The position numbers and the translations under genes are program-made. The notes below the pieces were generated by a model. The model ran no database searches. It saw only the letters and a program-made list of their open reading frames with translations, and was not told the origin of the DNA. Shown here piece after piece: positions 27,501 through 44,715 of a stretch of 64,000 bases of DNA (the stretch's first letter is position 1; each line of letters begins with the position of its first letter). Source of the stretch: Dipylidium caninum (lineage: Eukaryota; Platyhelminthes; Cestoda; Cyclophyllidea; Dipylidiidae); assembly GCA_017562135.1 (NCBI GenBank), contig QEYB01000180.1:434001-498000 (forward strand), given 5' to 3'.

Positions 27501-30500
27501 CTGGTCAACCTTGCAAATAAGCTCTTGGAAGCCGGTTACGAAAAGCCGTTTAAGTGAGAAGACAGGCTGTCGTGTGCCCAGAGTGAAGCAAGGCGTCATT
27601 CACTTATGACAGCCCTACTTGAGGCCGTGGCAGCAAACGCAGGCGGGCGCGATTGCAGCATGGGCTTCGGGACTGAATTCGTGGTCTTCGGTTTCATGGG
27701 GTTGTCTGCTTCTTTGAGCACAGGTCGAGTGCCAGGCGTCTGTCCGTCCGACGCAATGCGCCGCGTCCACTCGCAAGACAGGGCGTCCGCACCACAGATG
27801 GGCAGGTGGGGCTTTCTCGCCCGGCGGCTCAGCTAAATGCACATTAGCGGGTGTCAACCGATGCTTTCGGACTTGATAGCTTTCTACGAGGTCACCTTGG
27901 CCTTCCCCATTTCAAGTTAGTTCTGCAAGTAATGGCGAAATCACGGCACGGCCCAACAGCAGAAACTCCGTCACCACGCTCAGTTCGGGCGCCGAGGGCG
28001 CCTGACACGACGACCCGACTCGCCCCAGCAGCGCCTGAACCGACTGAAGTGTCGGGGGCGGAGGAAGACGAGACTAATGCGGCTGGCGGGAGGAAGGGAA
28101 ATGTGGCCTTTGCACCCGTGTGGGGGCGAGTTGTGGCTGTCGACCCGGTGGTGGTTGGCGGCGGACGGGAGGGAGAAAGGGAGGGAGGGCACAGTCGCCT
28201 CCACTTGCCTTGCGCTTGCCTCTGCGTCTGGCCCAGGTGTGACAGCCGTTTTGCAGCAAAGAACAGGATGTGAGGCGCCCTTTACGCAGGAGGTGTTTCG
28301 GATTTGCCCTCTCGCCTTCCCCACACGATGTGGGTGCATGTCGCGCCTCGAGAGGCTTTTTATTTCATTGACTGCCTACTTAACTGCTAGGCTGCCATCA
28401 CCCTGTTTACGCCTGATGGGGATGAAAACAGTGAATGGTGAGCAGCTGAAGCTATAAAAAGCGATTCGTTCGGTTTTTTTGTCTCGAAGTAATGACGTTG
28501 CCAACAATGCTGCTTAAATGGCTCTCCCGGAGGTCGCTTCTTCTTCAATCACGCGGCAATGAGGTCTTTGCCGCGGCTGTCCCAGCTTTTCCTCCACGGG
28601 TGACGAAAAGGGACTAAGTTGCTTGGAATAGGAAACCCTGTTTCTCGCCTTCGAAGCTTGAATTACTTTAAGTTCTCAACCAGTCGGATCACAAGGTTGA
28701 GACATCCCACACCTCCGAAAGGCCACACTGCTGCGGCATTGAAGCCTCAGGGGAGCTGGAAAAAGTGGGATGTGCAGTGTGCCGCACCGCTTGAGTGCTC
28801 AGTAAAGCCTAGTGAGAAGTGTCGCGGAAAATGCACCGCGTTCACTTGCCGGCGCCTATGCTCACGTCGCTGCCGAGCGAGGGCGAGCGAGGGGAGGCCA
28901 GGCAGTAATGGCTGGGAGGGTGCCGCTCCCCGAGGGCGGAGAGGGCGGCGTACGGGGTGCTGAGCCCCGCCCGAGGCCAACCCGCCAACACGGGTGCGCC
29001 ACCCAACGACACTGCGAAAAGGTGGGGGGAACCTAGCAACACCCGGAGGGGAGTGCCAGTGACCGAGCATTTTACCGGGAAAAAGGAGTTACTACCCCCG
29101 CCTGGGCTAATGACGTGAATGACAGACGTGTACTCACCCATCTGTGCTTCGGCGGCAGACTGCGTCTCAATGTGAGCGTTCACTGAAGCCAACTACGTCG
29201 GATCACACCTCTGCACGAACTGCTGCCTCACTCGTCCGCTCGCTGGTGCGCTTGCCGTCGGCTTGCCAATTTGTCGGGCGCATATGCGCGGCGGCGGAGC
29301 TCGCAGCCCTCGCGCGGTGCGCACCTGCCGCCGCGTCCGCGTCCCTCCGAGGGCGCGCACCAACGTCACCAGTGGGCGGACAGGCGGCCTGACGGCGCGG
29401 CATGCTGCCACCGTGAACAGACAGACAGACAGACCGGCCTGGCTGAAAGCTTCATTAACCCTTCTGACTGCACAATCTCCTCCCTCCACTCTGCCATTCA
29501 CCCCAAAAGCCGGCCATGATAACTGGGGTCGAAGCAAGCGCGCTGCCCAGGTGACCCAGAGATGTGGTGATTGACTGGATGTAGCGGGAATATTGTGGTG
29601 GAGCGCGCAGAAACCCCCCACTTTGTGGAGCTCGTGGCCACCTTCGCATTGTCCTCGAGCGCACTGGCAGACAAAATAACGAAAACAGGCAATGCTTTGT
29701 GCAGAGCGTCTTGGCCTCACCTTTCCTGCCCCCTCATACCACGGAGCGCTTGGTCGATCGCTGCCGCAGGACCCTCGTTGGCTGCGAGAGGGGAGGCGAT
29801 AGAGGCTGGGAAGAAACGTTAAGTCTGCCACACTGTTTTGCAGTCTAAACTCACCTGATCCGCATGGCTCCCGTTTTATTCGCAATAGCGGGATGCGCCA
29901 TGCAATCGGTAGCTGTTCTGATTTCTCTGCGGTTGCTGACTCCATTCACCTGGCGGAAATTGGTCCCCACCCCACCTCTTTGGTGGTGCGTTTGTGGTCC
30001 CACGCTGCCACGTCGTCGCCGCAGCGCCAGTGGGAACGGGTTGCTTAAGCGCGAGATGTCATTTGCAGACCTCGAGTTCTTTCGCCTCAACCTCCGTCTC
30101 ACGCGGAGGGACTCGGTGCGCGGCATGAGACCGTGTTAGCACCGCTCCCCTCGCGTCCTCCTGGATGCGCAGGCGGCACTCAGCGGGGCTCTTGGCTGGC
30201 GTGCGAAGCGTCCCGAGGCCGGCAGTGTGTTCCGGCCGCCGCGCGCCCAGGCAGAACGAAGGGAGGGCGTGGACAAATGCCGCGTGGACTGGCGTGTCCT
30301 GCAGCAGTGTTCTGCGCCCAGGCGAATCAGTCCCTACTCAGTTAAGCTTGGTACGGCGAGGCTGATTTCGCCGTGGCAGTCGATCTCAGCTGACTTATTC
30401 ACAGCTGCAGCATCGTGAACTGCCTTTCGGGATTAGGTGAAGCCCACTAGACCAGTTTTTGTTCTTATTACCACAAAAGTTTGGTGCGTTGATAGTCGGG

Positions 30501-31200
30501 ATGCCACGTGATATCGCCTTGGACATGAGGGGTGATCAAAATTGGTGGTCGCCTTTGACGCCTAAGCACCAAGTCCCTTTCGGCCCAGTTCCACTTACTG
30601 GGAAAAAGGGAAGAGTTTGATGACTCGCAGAATGCCCCTGCACACCGCTCAGCTGAGGCGTTTCACTCGAAATTCAGGTGTCCCGCTAACATCTGCCAAG
30701 GAGTTATTAACCGCATGGCCGAAGGAGTGGGGTCGACCCTCGGTCGAGCGACCCCAGGGGATATTTGCATTTCCGCCTAGAGAACGGCCCTCCGCCTTAA
30801 CTGGGCCAGAAGCCCTGTGGGACTGGGGACGAGAGGACAAGGTAATGACGCGCAAGCAGGCCGCGCGGCTAAACGCGGAGAAAGTGGGAAAAAGTTCGCG
30901 GGAACTGGAAATGGAGCTGACATTGCGGTTGTCCACATACGCTATCACTTTTAGGTGAAATAATTTACTTAAGACGCCATGTTCCCCAACGTGGCGGCGG
31001 GGCGGGCCTGGGGTCTTGGCTCTTTTCAAAACGGCATGAATGTTGCATGAGTCTGTGCAATTGGCGTTCTGAGGGTTTGCTAGGCGGACTACTGAAATAC
31101 GCGAGACGTCTTTGTCTGCCGAAAAAAGTTAGAGACCACGCCTGCACCGAAGCGCCTCCTCACCGCTGCTAGCAACATTAGGCACGCATAAATAACCCAG
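24600..31200. other. GC-rich stretch with no supported gene
   Basis: Probably the 5' end or first intron of the KChIP-like gene followed by intergenic DNA. Long open frames (for example 29,193-29,945 minus) are arginine/alanine-rich chance frames. No splice-framed exon, RNA gene or mobile-element motif was identified. Some locally AT-richer sequence occurs at 25,100-26,800. Confidence 0.4.
24894..24907. repeat. Poly-G run (14 G)
   Basis: Fourteen consecutive G just upstream of the KChIP-like exons; likely slippage-prone. Confidence 0.9.
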
Positions 31201-31499
31201 GCAAAAAATGTTATCAGCCACGCAGACGTTATGGCGGAACCATCATCACGTTGGACTCAATGGGGGGGGCAAACAAAACGGCCAACAGCTTGCCCATAGG
31301 CAAACCACCATCCACAATGTTAATTTTGACGTTTACTTTCCACACTAGCACATTCGTCCGACGCCACGGGCCAACAGTGAACTCACCCCACCAGGACACA
31401 GACATGGCGGATTATCGTAAGACTCGCTGCAAGAAACAGAGGTGCTCTCAGATCGAGACACGGGCTTGACATTCATCTTAAGAGTCGACAAGATGCCAT

Positions 31500-34400
31500 T
31501 CACGTCGCCAGCACAGAGGGACATGTTGACGAGGGACCAAATAAAAAGGCTTAACGCACGCTTGCACAATGATACACTCACAATGAGCTTGGCGATTTCC
31601 GCCTAAAATACTGAAAGGTGCTCAATTCTTACGCCTTTTATAGATTTACGCTCTTCTAGTGGGTTTTAACAGGCAAAATTACAGACATATACAAATAGAT
31701 GCGGACCGCTCTGCCGCTTCCTCACAAAACGATAAAACATTCGTATTTTATGTGCTAAGGCATGTTAAAAAGAGAGTTGAGATGACAAACCCAGTGGTAA
31801 GAGCGCTCCCTCACCATGGTATCAACACCGTGAATAATGTACAATGGAGGGTCGCGGGTGGGTAACATGCTCAGAACTTGTGGGACGCATGTAGTAAGAA
31901 AGTAAACAGAGCTCCAAACCACGTTTCAAGATGCTTCCCTGAAAATCGGCAGTTACGACAGACATTCAAATGCATGAACAAATAGCCATGACTTGTGCCA
32001 CGAGTATACCGACATGAACAGCACAGACGAATGTTACGCGCCAAAAAGGTCTGTTTTGTCCCCACTGGCATTCTCACCCAGTCGACGTGATACTGCGCAT
32101 CACTAGAGTCAACAGCTAAAAAATTTAGAACTCAGACCTAGCATCCTGGTTCGTGTGTTAATATCGCACAATTTGTAAATGAAAAAAACATTTCAAAAGT
32201 AGACTGTGGTATTGCCTACGAAACGGCCAGATCCACAATACGCCTTATTGGGAGATCGTCGTTACACCGCAACAACTCATGTGTTAGAGGTATCGTAGAG
32301 ATTCCACGTCAATATAACAACAACAGCTTTAAAAAACATAGCATCTCATAGGAAACGAGACATACCTGATGTGTAAAACTTTCATATAATCCGGCACTTC
32401 TACTATACGGTTGAACAATAACAGTAAGCAAAAATCCAATAAATCCCAAGTAAATGAAGTCTAGTATGTACAAATGAATGTATGGAAAGTAATCAAGGAG
32501 AGACAATGCTAAAAATGAAGTGTTACGTGCAACATCGACCGGTTTGGGTCTCCAAAGAGATTTACCAAATCCGGTGTCATAATGGCAACGTAAATTTCAA
32601 TGAAACAACATATCAGCAAGGGGTCACCGCTGGTATCCATCCCGTTCCAGCAGACGGCGATTAAACCCACCGACTACCGGAACGGTTTAACCTCAGCTGC
32701 CAGCAAAACATGGCGGAGGCGAAGGGCCTAAAAAGGAAAAACATATTGTACTAAACAATAATCAGTAAAAAGAATGCACTCTAAAAAGCGGAGACAGGTT
32801 TGTGGAAACCAAAAAAAGCAAAGGCAGCAGAAACATAAAAATACACCAATACTTGCAAGAAAATTAGATTTTCAGAATACGGAAGAGGACATTAATCCAT
32901 AAGCACCAAAAACACCTACTGATCTCCAAATCAGAAATCATAGTATGTTGCGCAGAAGAGTAAGCCAAGAGACGCCAAGAATCGGAAAATACATCGAATT
33001 TACATAACGCAATTTAAAGACGATTGGAGATCAACATAATCCCAATGAAATACAAAACAATAAACGGTTTCATTTCGTTATACAAGCAGCTCGGTGGGAA
33101 CTATTTTACAAATAGGCCCAGGTGCGCGTTGATTCGAAACAAGAAATGTGACTAAGTGGAGGCGAATGTAGGTTGTACATTCCAAAAGTATGCTTTAATG
33201 TGAAAACCAAGAGAGCTCTCGAATTATGTAATCAGATGAAGATTGATACATTGATGCGCGGTAATGCGATACTACAAAGAACGCATTAAAGATTCACAGT
33301 CAAAAGATTTTTACGCAGCTTCTCCATCACCAGATAAACAGAGTAAAAAAACTACTATCCTTCAGTGCATATGGAATTGTGAGGTAACTCTTGGACAACA
33401 TGTATTAACTAGTAAGCAAACCACTAAAAAGAAATGAATAAAACAAAATATCTTAATATTAAAAGCCAGAATTATATAGGATCATTCCCACATAATTATT
33501 ACAATGAAATACAATATTAAGATACAAGACTGGCTTCAGCAAAAGCTTAATAGTAGGGTGGATACGACCTAAACCGAGGAAATTAACAGTGGTTGCCACA
33601 TAATTGAAGGAAAAGATATAGCATAGCGAACTTGAAAGTCAAGCAAAGTTTTTTCTAAAACAATTACATCCAAATGAGAGCTAACTCACCTATTCGTCTA
33701 GTATTTCGAATATTGGAAGATCGGCGGTTCGATGTATTTCTATTATCTGATTCTCTCCTGGATCCGAATAACTATATATTTAAAGTGCATATGATGAATA
33801 GGGACTTACTTCAAACGGCAACATTGTGGTGAAACTATAATTGTGACGAGAGATTATCATAAATGTATGGTTTGACTTACAACAAGGATATAACGCCAAA
33901 GGCTTCGCCTACGGCCTTTACTATGTAGCTTAGGCTCCATGGTTCCGAGTCCACAAGTTGGCCTAAGGAAAACGAAATAAAAACAAAGCATGAGTGAGGG
34001 ATATGAGACAAAACGTCCTCCCAGGGAATGACGAAGGAACCATGAGCTCATGTACAACGCAATTGGGACACACTGTATTTCAAATACGCTAACCAGTAAA
34101 CCTGGGGGCAAACTATGTTACATCTATGTGACTTTGCAGCGATCAAAGTTTCAACTCAACTACAGTGTAGACATTATTCCAGTTTTGGCGGATGCTAAAA
34201 TTCCCTATAGGGAAAAACTATGTCGGTAGGAAATGGGGGCAAATTCTTTGAATAAACAGTAACCGCAGCAGTCATGAGCGTAAGTAGGCGCGAATCTTAC
34301 TATTTACGAATCGATAAATGAAAGTAAATACTGCGAACTATTAAATAAACTGCCCACCCGAACCCGTGACGTAGGGCATCGCTAATTTAAAGTAAGTGTG

Positions 34401-35450
34401 CGGCCTTTAATAATTTATAACAAATTCACAGCAGATATTTGTGTGCTGCAATTTTTTTTAGGCATAACTGTTGGTCTATTTATGACTCCCCTAATTTACT
34501 TCAAATTGAACAAAGGATTTTAGCTTCTAGCCACACGTACATTATAGAATGCGCAAACAATGCTGATTTTGATGCAAAACAGCATGTATCTCTCCCTTCC
34601 TTTCTCATTATTATGTCGGCACCCCTTCTGCTAGTCCGTCGCAATGTTCTCAGACAATAACAGGCGCCACGACTAGTTGTGTTAGATTTTCCATCGACAG
34701 CGAAACTCGGAAACCTTTTATTTCCAGGCTCAATAATCTAATCCTATTGCCCTTATCCAACGTTGCCTCCACTCACCTCCAACCGAATGTCGTCATCTCA
34801 AGTTGATCAGAGTCCGATGACATAAACAACCCTTAGGCCAACTACAAATAGGATACCCCTACAAAAGTGCATAGGGGATTGCAGTGACTCCCACCGGATG
34901 GGGCTCACCCCGATGAACATCAGTTCTTCACACCCCTCGACCCACTGCATTTGCGCCCAAAGCCTCTGATTTTCGAGACGTTTCAAGACCACGGCTTTCG
35001 CCGAAATAACTAACTTAAAATTACGAGGCAGTAGTTTATCTTGCTTTGGAGAAGTAAAAATCACGATTCGTGACGACTTCAGCCAAGGGACTTGTTAAAT
35101 ATGTCACATTTTGAACGTTCAGTCTCAAAATACTTGGCTTTTTTCATCAGCGCTCGGCCTCATAGCGTTGAGACCAAACCCGAGCGACGGATTCACGTGT
35201 GCTATCACCACCAATTACTCATTTACTCACCGTGCATCATCATCAATGAGAACGCACCCCAGCCCGCACAAATGTACTCAGTTCTAGTTTCAGGAGAAGC
35301 TCTGCCAAGTAGTACTTACGCCTCTCATCCCGGCCCTCCAGCCATGTCTTCAGCCCTAGCGTTTTATATGCAGTAGAAGCAATCGGCACGGTTTATTATT
35401 ACAAATATGCGTACTCGAATCGTCCAGATTTATTTTAGACACGATGCGCA
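31500..35450. other. AT-rich stretch, mostly without supported genes
   Basis: Composition falls back to AT-rich around 31,200-31,550. Apart from one splice-framed candidate exon at 32,366-32,460 I see no convincing gene. Confidence 0.4.
32366..32460 (-). CDS. Candidate isolated exon encoding a membrane segment
   Basis: On the minus strand an acceptor (TTTGTACATACTAG) and a strong donor (CATCAG|GTATGT) frame 95 bp, entering in phase 1 and leaving in phase 0. The product contains FIYLGFIGFLLTVIV, one plausible transmembrane helix, then QPYSRSAGLYESFTHQ. No partner exon could be joined with confidence and the family is not recognised. It could be chance. Confidence 0.25.
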
Positions 35451-35558
35451 CTTAGTATTTCTTGTTTAAATCGGCGAAAAAACGGTCAAAACGTGTGCGG
35501 GTTGCAGCAAACACAAGAGGTCGTGGAGCTCGGGGGAAGGGGGACGCAGGCCAATCAG

Positions 35559-36323
35559 ATGACGCCCCGACCCGAAAATCGATACGATGCGTTGGGAAAC
35601 TGGTCAAACTCGATGACAAAGGACAACTGCGCCAAAGGCCGGCGGAGTGGGCTAATGACTAGCTCGGTGGGATGGGGGAGGGTTCTCCTTCGCGCAACAA
35701 ACTCACTAATTGCGACGTTGAAAGAAGATTTCTATCAGGAATTTAACTTAGATCTCGGAACAACAGTATCGCCAATTGAAGAGAGAAACAATTCACGAGG
35801 ACGTTATTCGGATGATATTGAGGACTCTGACAAATTATCAAGCAGTGACGAATCGAGTGAAACGTCCTATTCTGACGAATCAGATTATGACACCGAGGGT
35901 TCTGGCGTTGAGGACTCCACTGACACAATTAAAAGTGGTCGAAGATGCTGCCTCTATTGTGCTTGCTGTGAATGCTTCATTTGCTTTCGAATGCCTGGTA
36001 GGCTCATCTGCGACAAATTCTACTACAAAGTTCAGAGGAAAATCGACGGCTGCCCCATAGCCTGCCCCACATGCATCCCCAGAAGTGTGGAGGAGGAGTG
36101 GCGTTTCAAAGGCCGCTACGGTGCCCGATTCGCGGTCTGTGAGTGTTGCGCCAGCCCCGAATGCGTGGTAGGCCTCAAGTGGTTGGACACCATCTTCTGC
36201 CCCATATGCGCTCTGTGGGAGATAGTGAAGGGCATTGATTTCGGCTACCGCCGGTTCAGAATACAGGCGTACATACACAGGCACCATGAAGCCGTGAAAG
36301 GCTTCAAAACTATCTGGGTCTGA
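35559..36323 (+). CDS. Cysteine-rich protein with acidic N-terminal half, single exon, unknown family
   Basis: An open frame of about 254 codons from the ATG at 35,559 to TGA at 36,321 (open upstream to 35,493 without ATG; an internal ATG lies at 35,655). The middle is strongly acidic and serine-rich (DDIEDSDKLSSSDESSETS). The C-terminal ~120 residues hold about 17 cysteines in clusters: CCLYCACCECFIC, CPIACPTC, CECCASPEC and FCPIC, with aromatic and basic residues between. The tight CxxC/CC pairs suggest a metal-binding or disulphide-rich domain. No signal peptide is evident. It has no visible introns, unlike all other genes here. It converges with the TMEM144 gene ending at 36,883. Function unknown. 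Confidence 0.5.
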   Translation: MTPRPENRYDALGNWSNSMTKDNCAKGRRSGLMTSSVGWGRVLLRATNSLIATLKEDFYQEFNLDLGTTVSPIEERNNSRGRYSDDIEDSDKLSSSDESSETSYSDESDYDTEGSGVEDSTDTIKSGRRCCLYCACCECFICFRMPGRLICDKFYYKVQRKIDGCPIACPTCIPRSVEEEWRFKGRYGARFAVCECCASPECVVGLKWLDTIFCPICALWEIVKGIDFGYRRFRIQAYIHRHHEAVKGFKTIWV

Positions 36324-36882
36324 GCATCACCGGCAGATGCTAACGAAGGTTCAGGGCGGGCTAATGTCGTACCTCTTAATGTAAATATTTTAACTGACGA
36401 ATGTGATTGATATAGTGACCAGCAAGTAAAGGAAGAATCGCGGTATTTCAGCATCAAAATTGGCAAATAGTGAAGAGCGTATTCGAAAAGATACCAATAA
36501 AAACAAAAAAAATCAAATTTGTCGAAGAAATTCGTGTCCACGTCTTAGACTTGCAACTGATCAACATACCAAACGGCAGAACTCGAATAGAAAACTCAAG
36601 AAGTGGCCATTACGAAAGAGTGGGGTTTGTAAATTCCCAAAAGAAGGGGAACACACCTGCCGCACAAATGGCTTCATTCGTGTCCCACGGGTATGTTAGG
36701 CTGTGGGGAGCATGAATGTGACTTTCGCCGACACCGGTTCGTCGCTCTGGAGAATCCTCAAGCCCACTTATTATTATAAGTGTTTAGAAAAAAGACATAG
36801 TGAAAAAGATGGAAAAGGTAACTTTGCAAATAAAATCAGCAGAAATAAAACACGCTTAAATAAAACCGCCTCCAGGCCAGTT

Positions 36883-40534
<3,652 letters not shown>

Positions 40535-41368
40535 TGAGAAGGAATAACGGCAAAAATTGTGGCTAAATCGAACAGAGTCAGCTAAAGAGAGAGGACATCG
40601 AAATTGACTAACCAATCATAGCAGTCAACGCTAGGTACGAATGTCAAAAGCATGAATAGCATTATACACCACGTAATAGCACTTTCAAGCCAAAGTTTCT
40701 AGATGTCAAATGTGGTAGTTAAGAATTATTTTAACAGTGTAAAAAATCGAATATCCGGTAGCATATTATTCTTAGATTCTAAGTATAAGGAGCTCTGAAA
40801 CAGTAAGGAAAATGATTGCTTTGATACGCCCCGTAAAACATTACTGAGGCCTAATATTATCTTGCATTCATGCGTACACATCCGTGTAATCGTCGAGAAA
40901 CGCGACTTTATTTCCTGTCGGCGCCTTCTAAACATTTCCTTAACATTAAGCAGTTCTCACCCACAGTGCGGCTCGGTGAAAGACCTGTGACAGTGCACAT
41001 AGTGTGTTTGTTTTTTGACCTCATCGAACCCCATTTAATGCTCGCAAAAGGCTGTGTTCAAATAGCCTACAATAGTCGTCCAGATACAAATTACTCCATC
41101 CTAGCTAATAGTTCAATCTTTTATCATTGCATTAATAATCCCATTGCTCCTGTCCCTCATAATAACGGGAAAAATTTTGGGGATAAGATCACATACGATT
41201 TTATTTGATCTCATCGACCTTATGAACCATCTAACCCAACAAATAAGTTTTCAACTGCAATTTAATTTTACGAAATTTAAGTTGATTCTACAAATATACA
41301 GCGCGTATATCGCCACTGTTATAATCAATGAATACCACCCCCTGTTTTCAAATGCATACGGCGATTAG

Positions 41369-43888
<2,520 letters not shown>

Positions 43889-44591
43889 TTCTCCGATCTT
43901 CACCTCTGTGGAGTCTCCCGAGCTCTCCTCACTTTCTGCTTTCCCGTGTAATTGCATTTATTGTGTGTGCTTGCTGGATGCAAGCGGCAGTCACGATGCG
44001 CCGTTCCTACTTCACCCCTTGTGCCGTCGATATCATTCCTGCTTTTTAAATCAATTCGTGTTTGACTGTTCTTAACTATGTATGTAATGAAGCCACACTT
44101 TCTTTACTCTGCCTCCGTCTGCTTTTGTTGCTCCAGGACCGTAGATTTTATTAATAGAGAAAGTGAATTTTAACCAACAAATTTGGGGTTAATTTGTAGA
44201 ACAGGACATTTCCTCCGTTTTAACATTTGGCCCAACAAACAGAGAATCTGTTGAGGACGAAATCGTTGGGAGCTCGGAAAGTAACCTCTCTATCCTGCGA
44301 AACCATGTGTTTGTAGTGATCTTTGCGTGGGTTAGGCCAATTATTGACGGAGCAACTATTTCTGGCGTTTTTTTGGAATGGGCGTGTATTTTCGTCTGCG
44401 AGTAGGAAGTGCGACCCCAAGTCCTGCGCTTGTTTGGGAACAGCCGGGTAAAGGAGGGCGAACATCCCAGCCAGCGGGGATGGAGCAGGCGCGGACAAAG
44501 CCACATGGGAGGGAGCAGATCGCAGAGTCCGATAGCGGAACATATGGTTTTGGCTACAGGTGAACGGCGAGCGGGTGGGAGAGCGCGGGAT

Positions 44592-44615
44592 CCCACGCTC
44601 CTCGCGGAGCGTGGG
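44592..44615. repeat. Perfect 10-bp-stem hairpin
   Basis: CCCACGCTCC, loop TCGC, then GGAGCGTGGG: ten perfect pairs with a four-base loop. There is no poly-T after it. It lies in non-coding GC-rich DNA close to the composition boundary. Confidence 0.8.
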
Positions 44616-44693
44616 GCTGGTGTCAACTCGCCCCACTCACTACGTGCACACATCGTGAGTCAACGGGGTACCGCTGCGCATTGGCCGGAGCTG

Positions 44694-44715
44694 CACTGAG
44701 AGACCGGTCTCAGTG
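44694..44715. repeat. Compound palindrome CACTGAG ... CTCAGTG around GAGACCGGTCTC
   Basis: Seven-base inverted arms CACTGAG and CTCAGTG enclose AGACCGGT, and the overlapping core GAGACCGGTCTC (44,700-44,711) is itself a perfect 12-bp palindrome. Confidence 0.75.

Noticed and set aside
29193..29945. 250-residue minus-strand ORF
   Set aside because: Arg/Ala/Pro-rich chance frame in GC-rich DNA; no family, start context or splice framing.
31788..31862. tRNA-like A box (AGTGGTAAGAGCGCT), possible tRNA or tRNA-derived SINE
   Set aside because: No matching B box (GGTTCGAAT-type) or acceptor stem follows.
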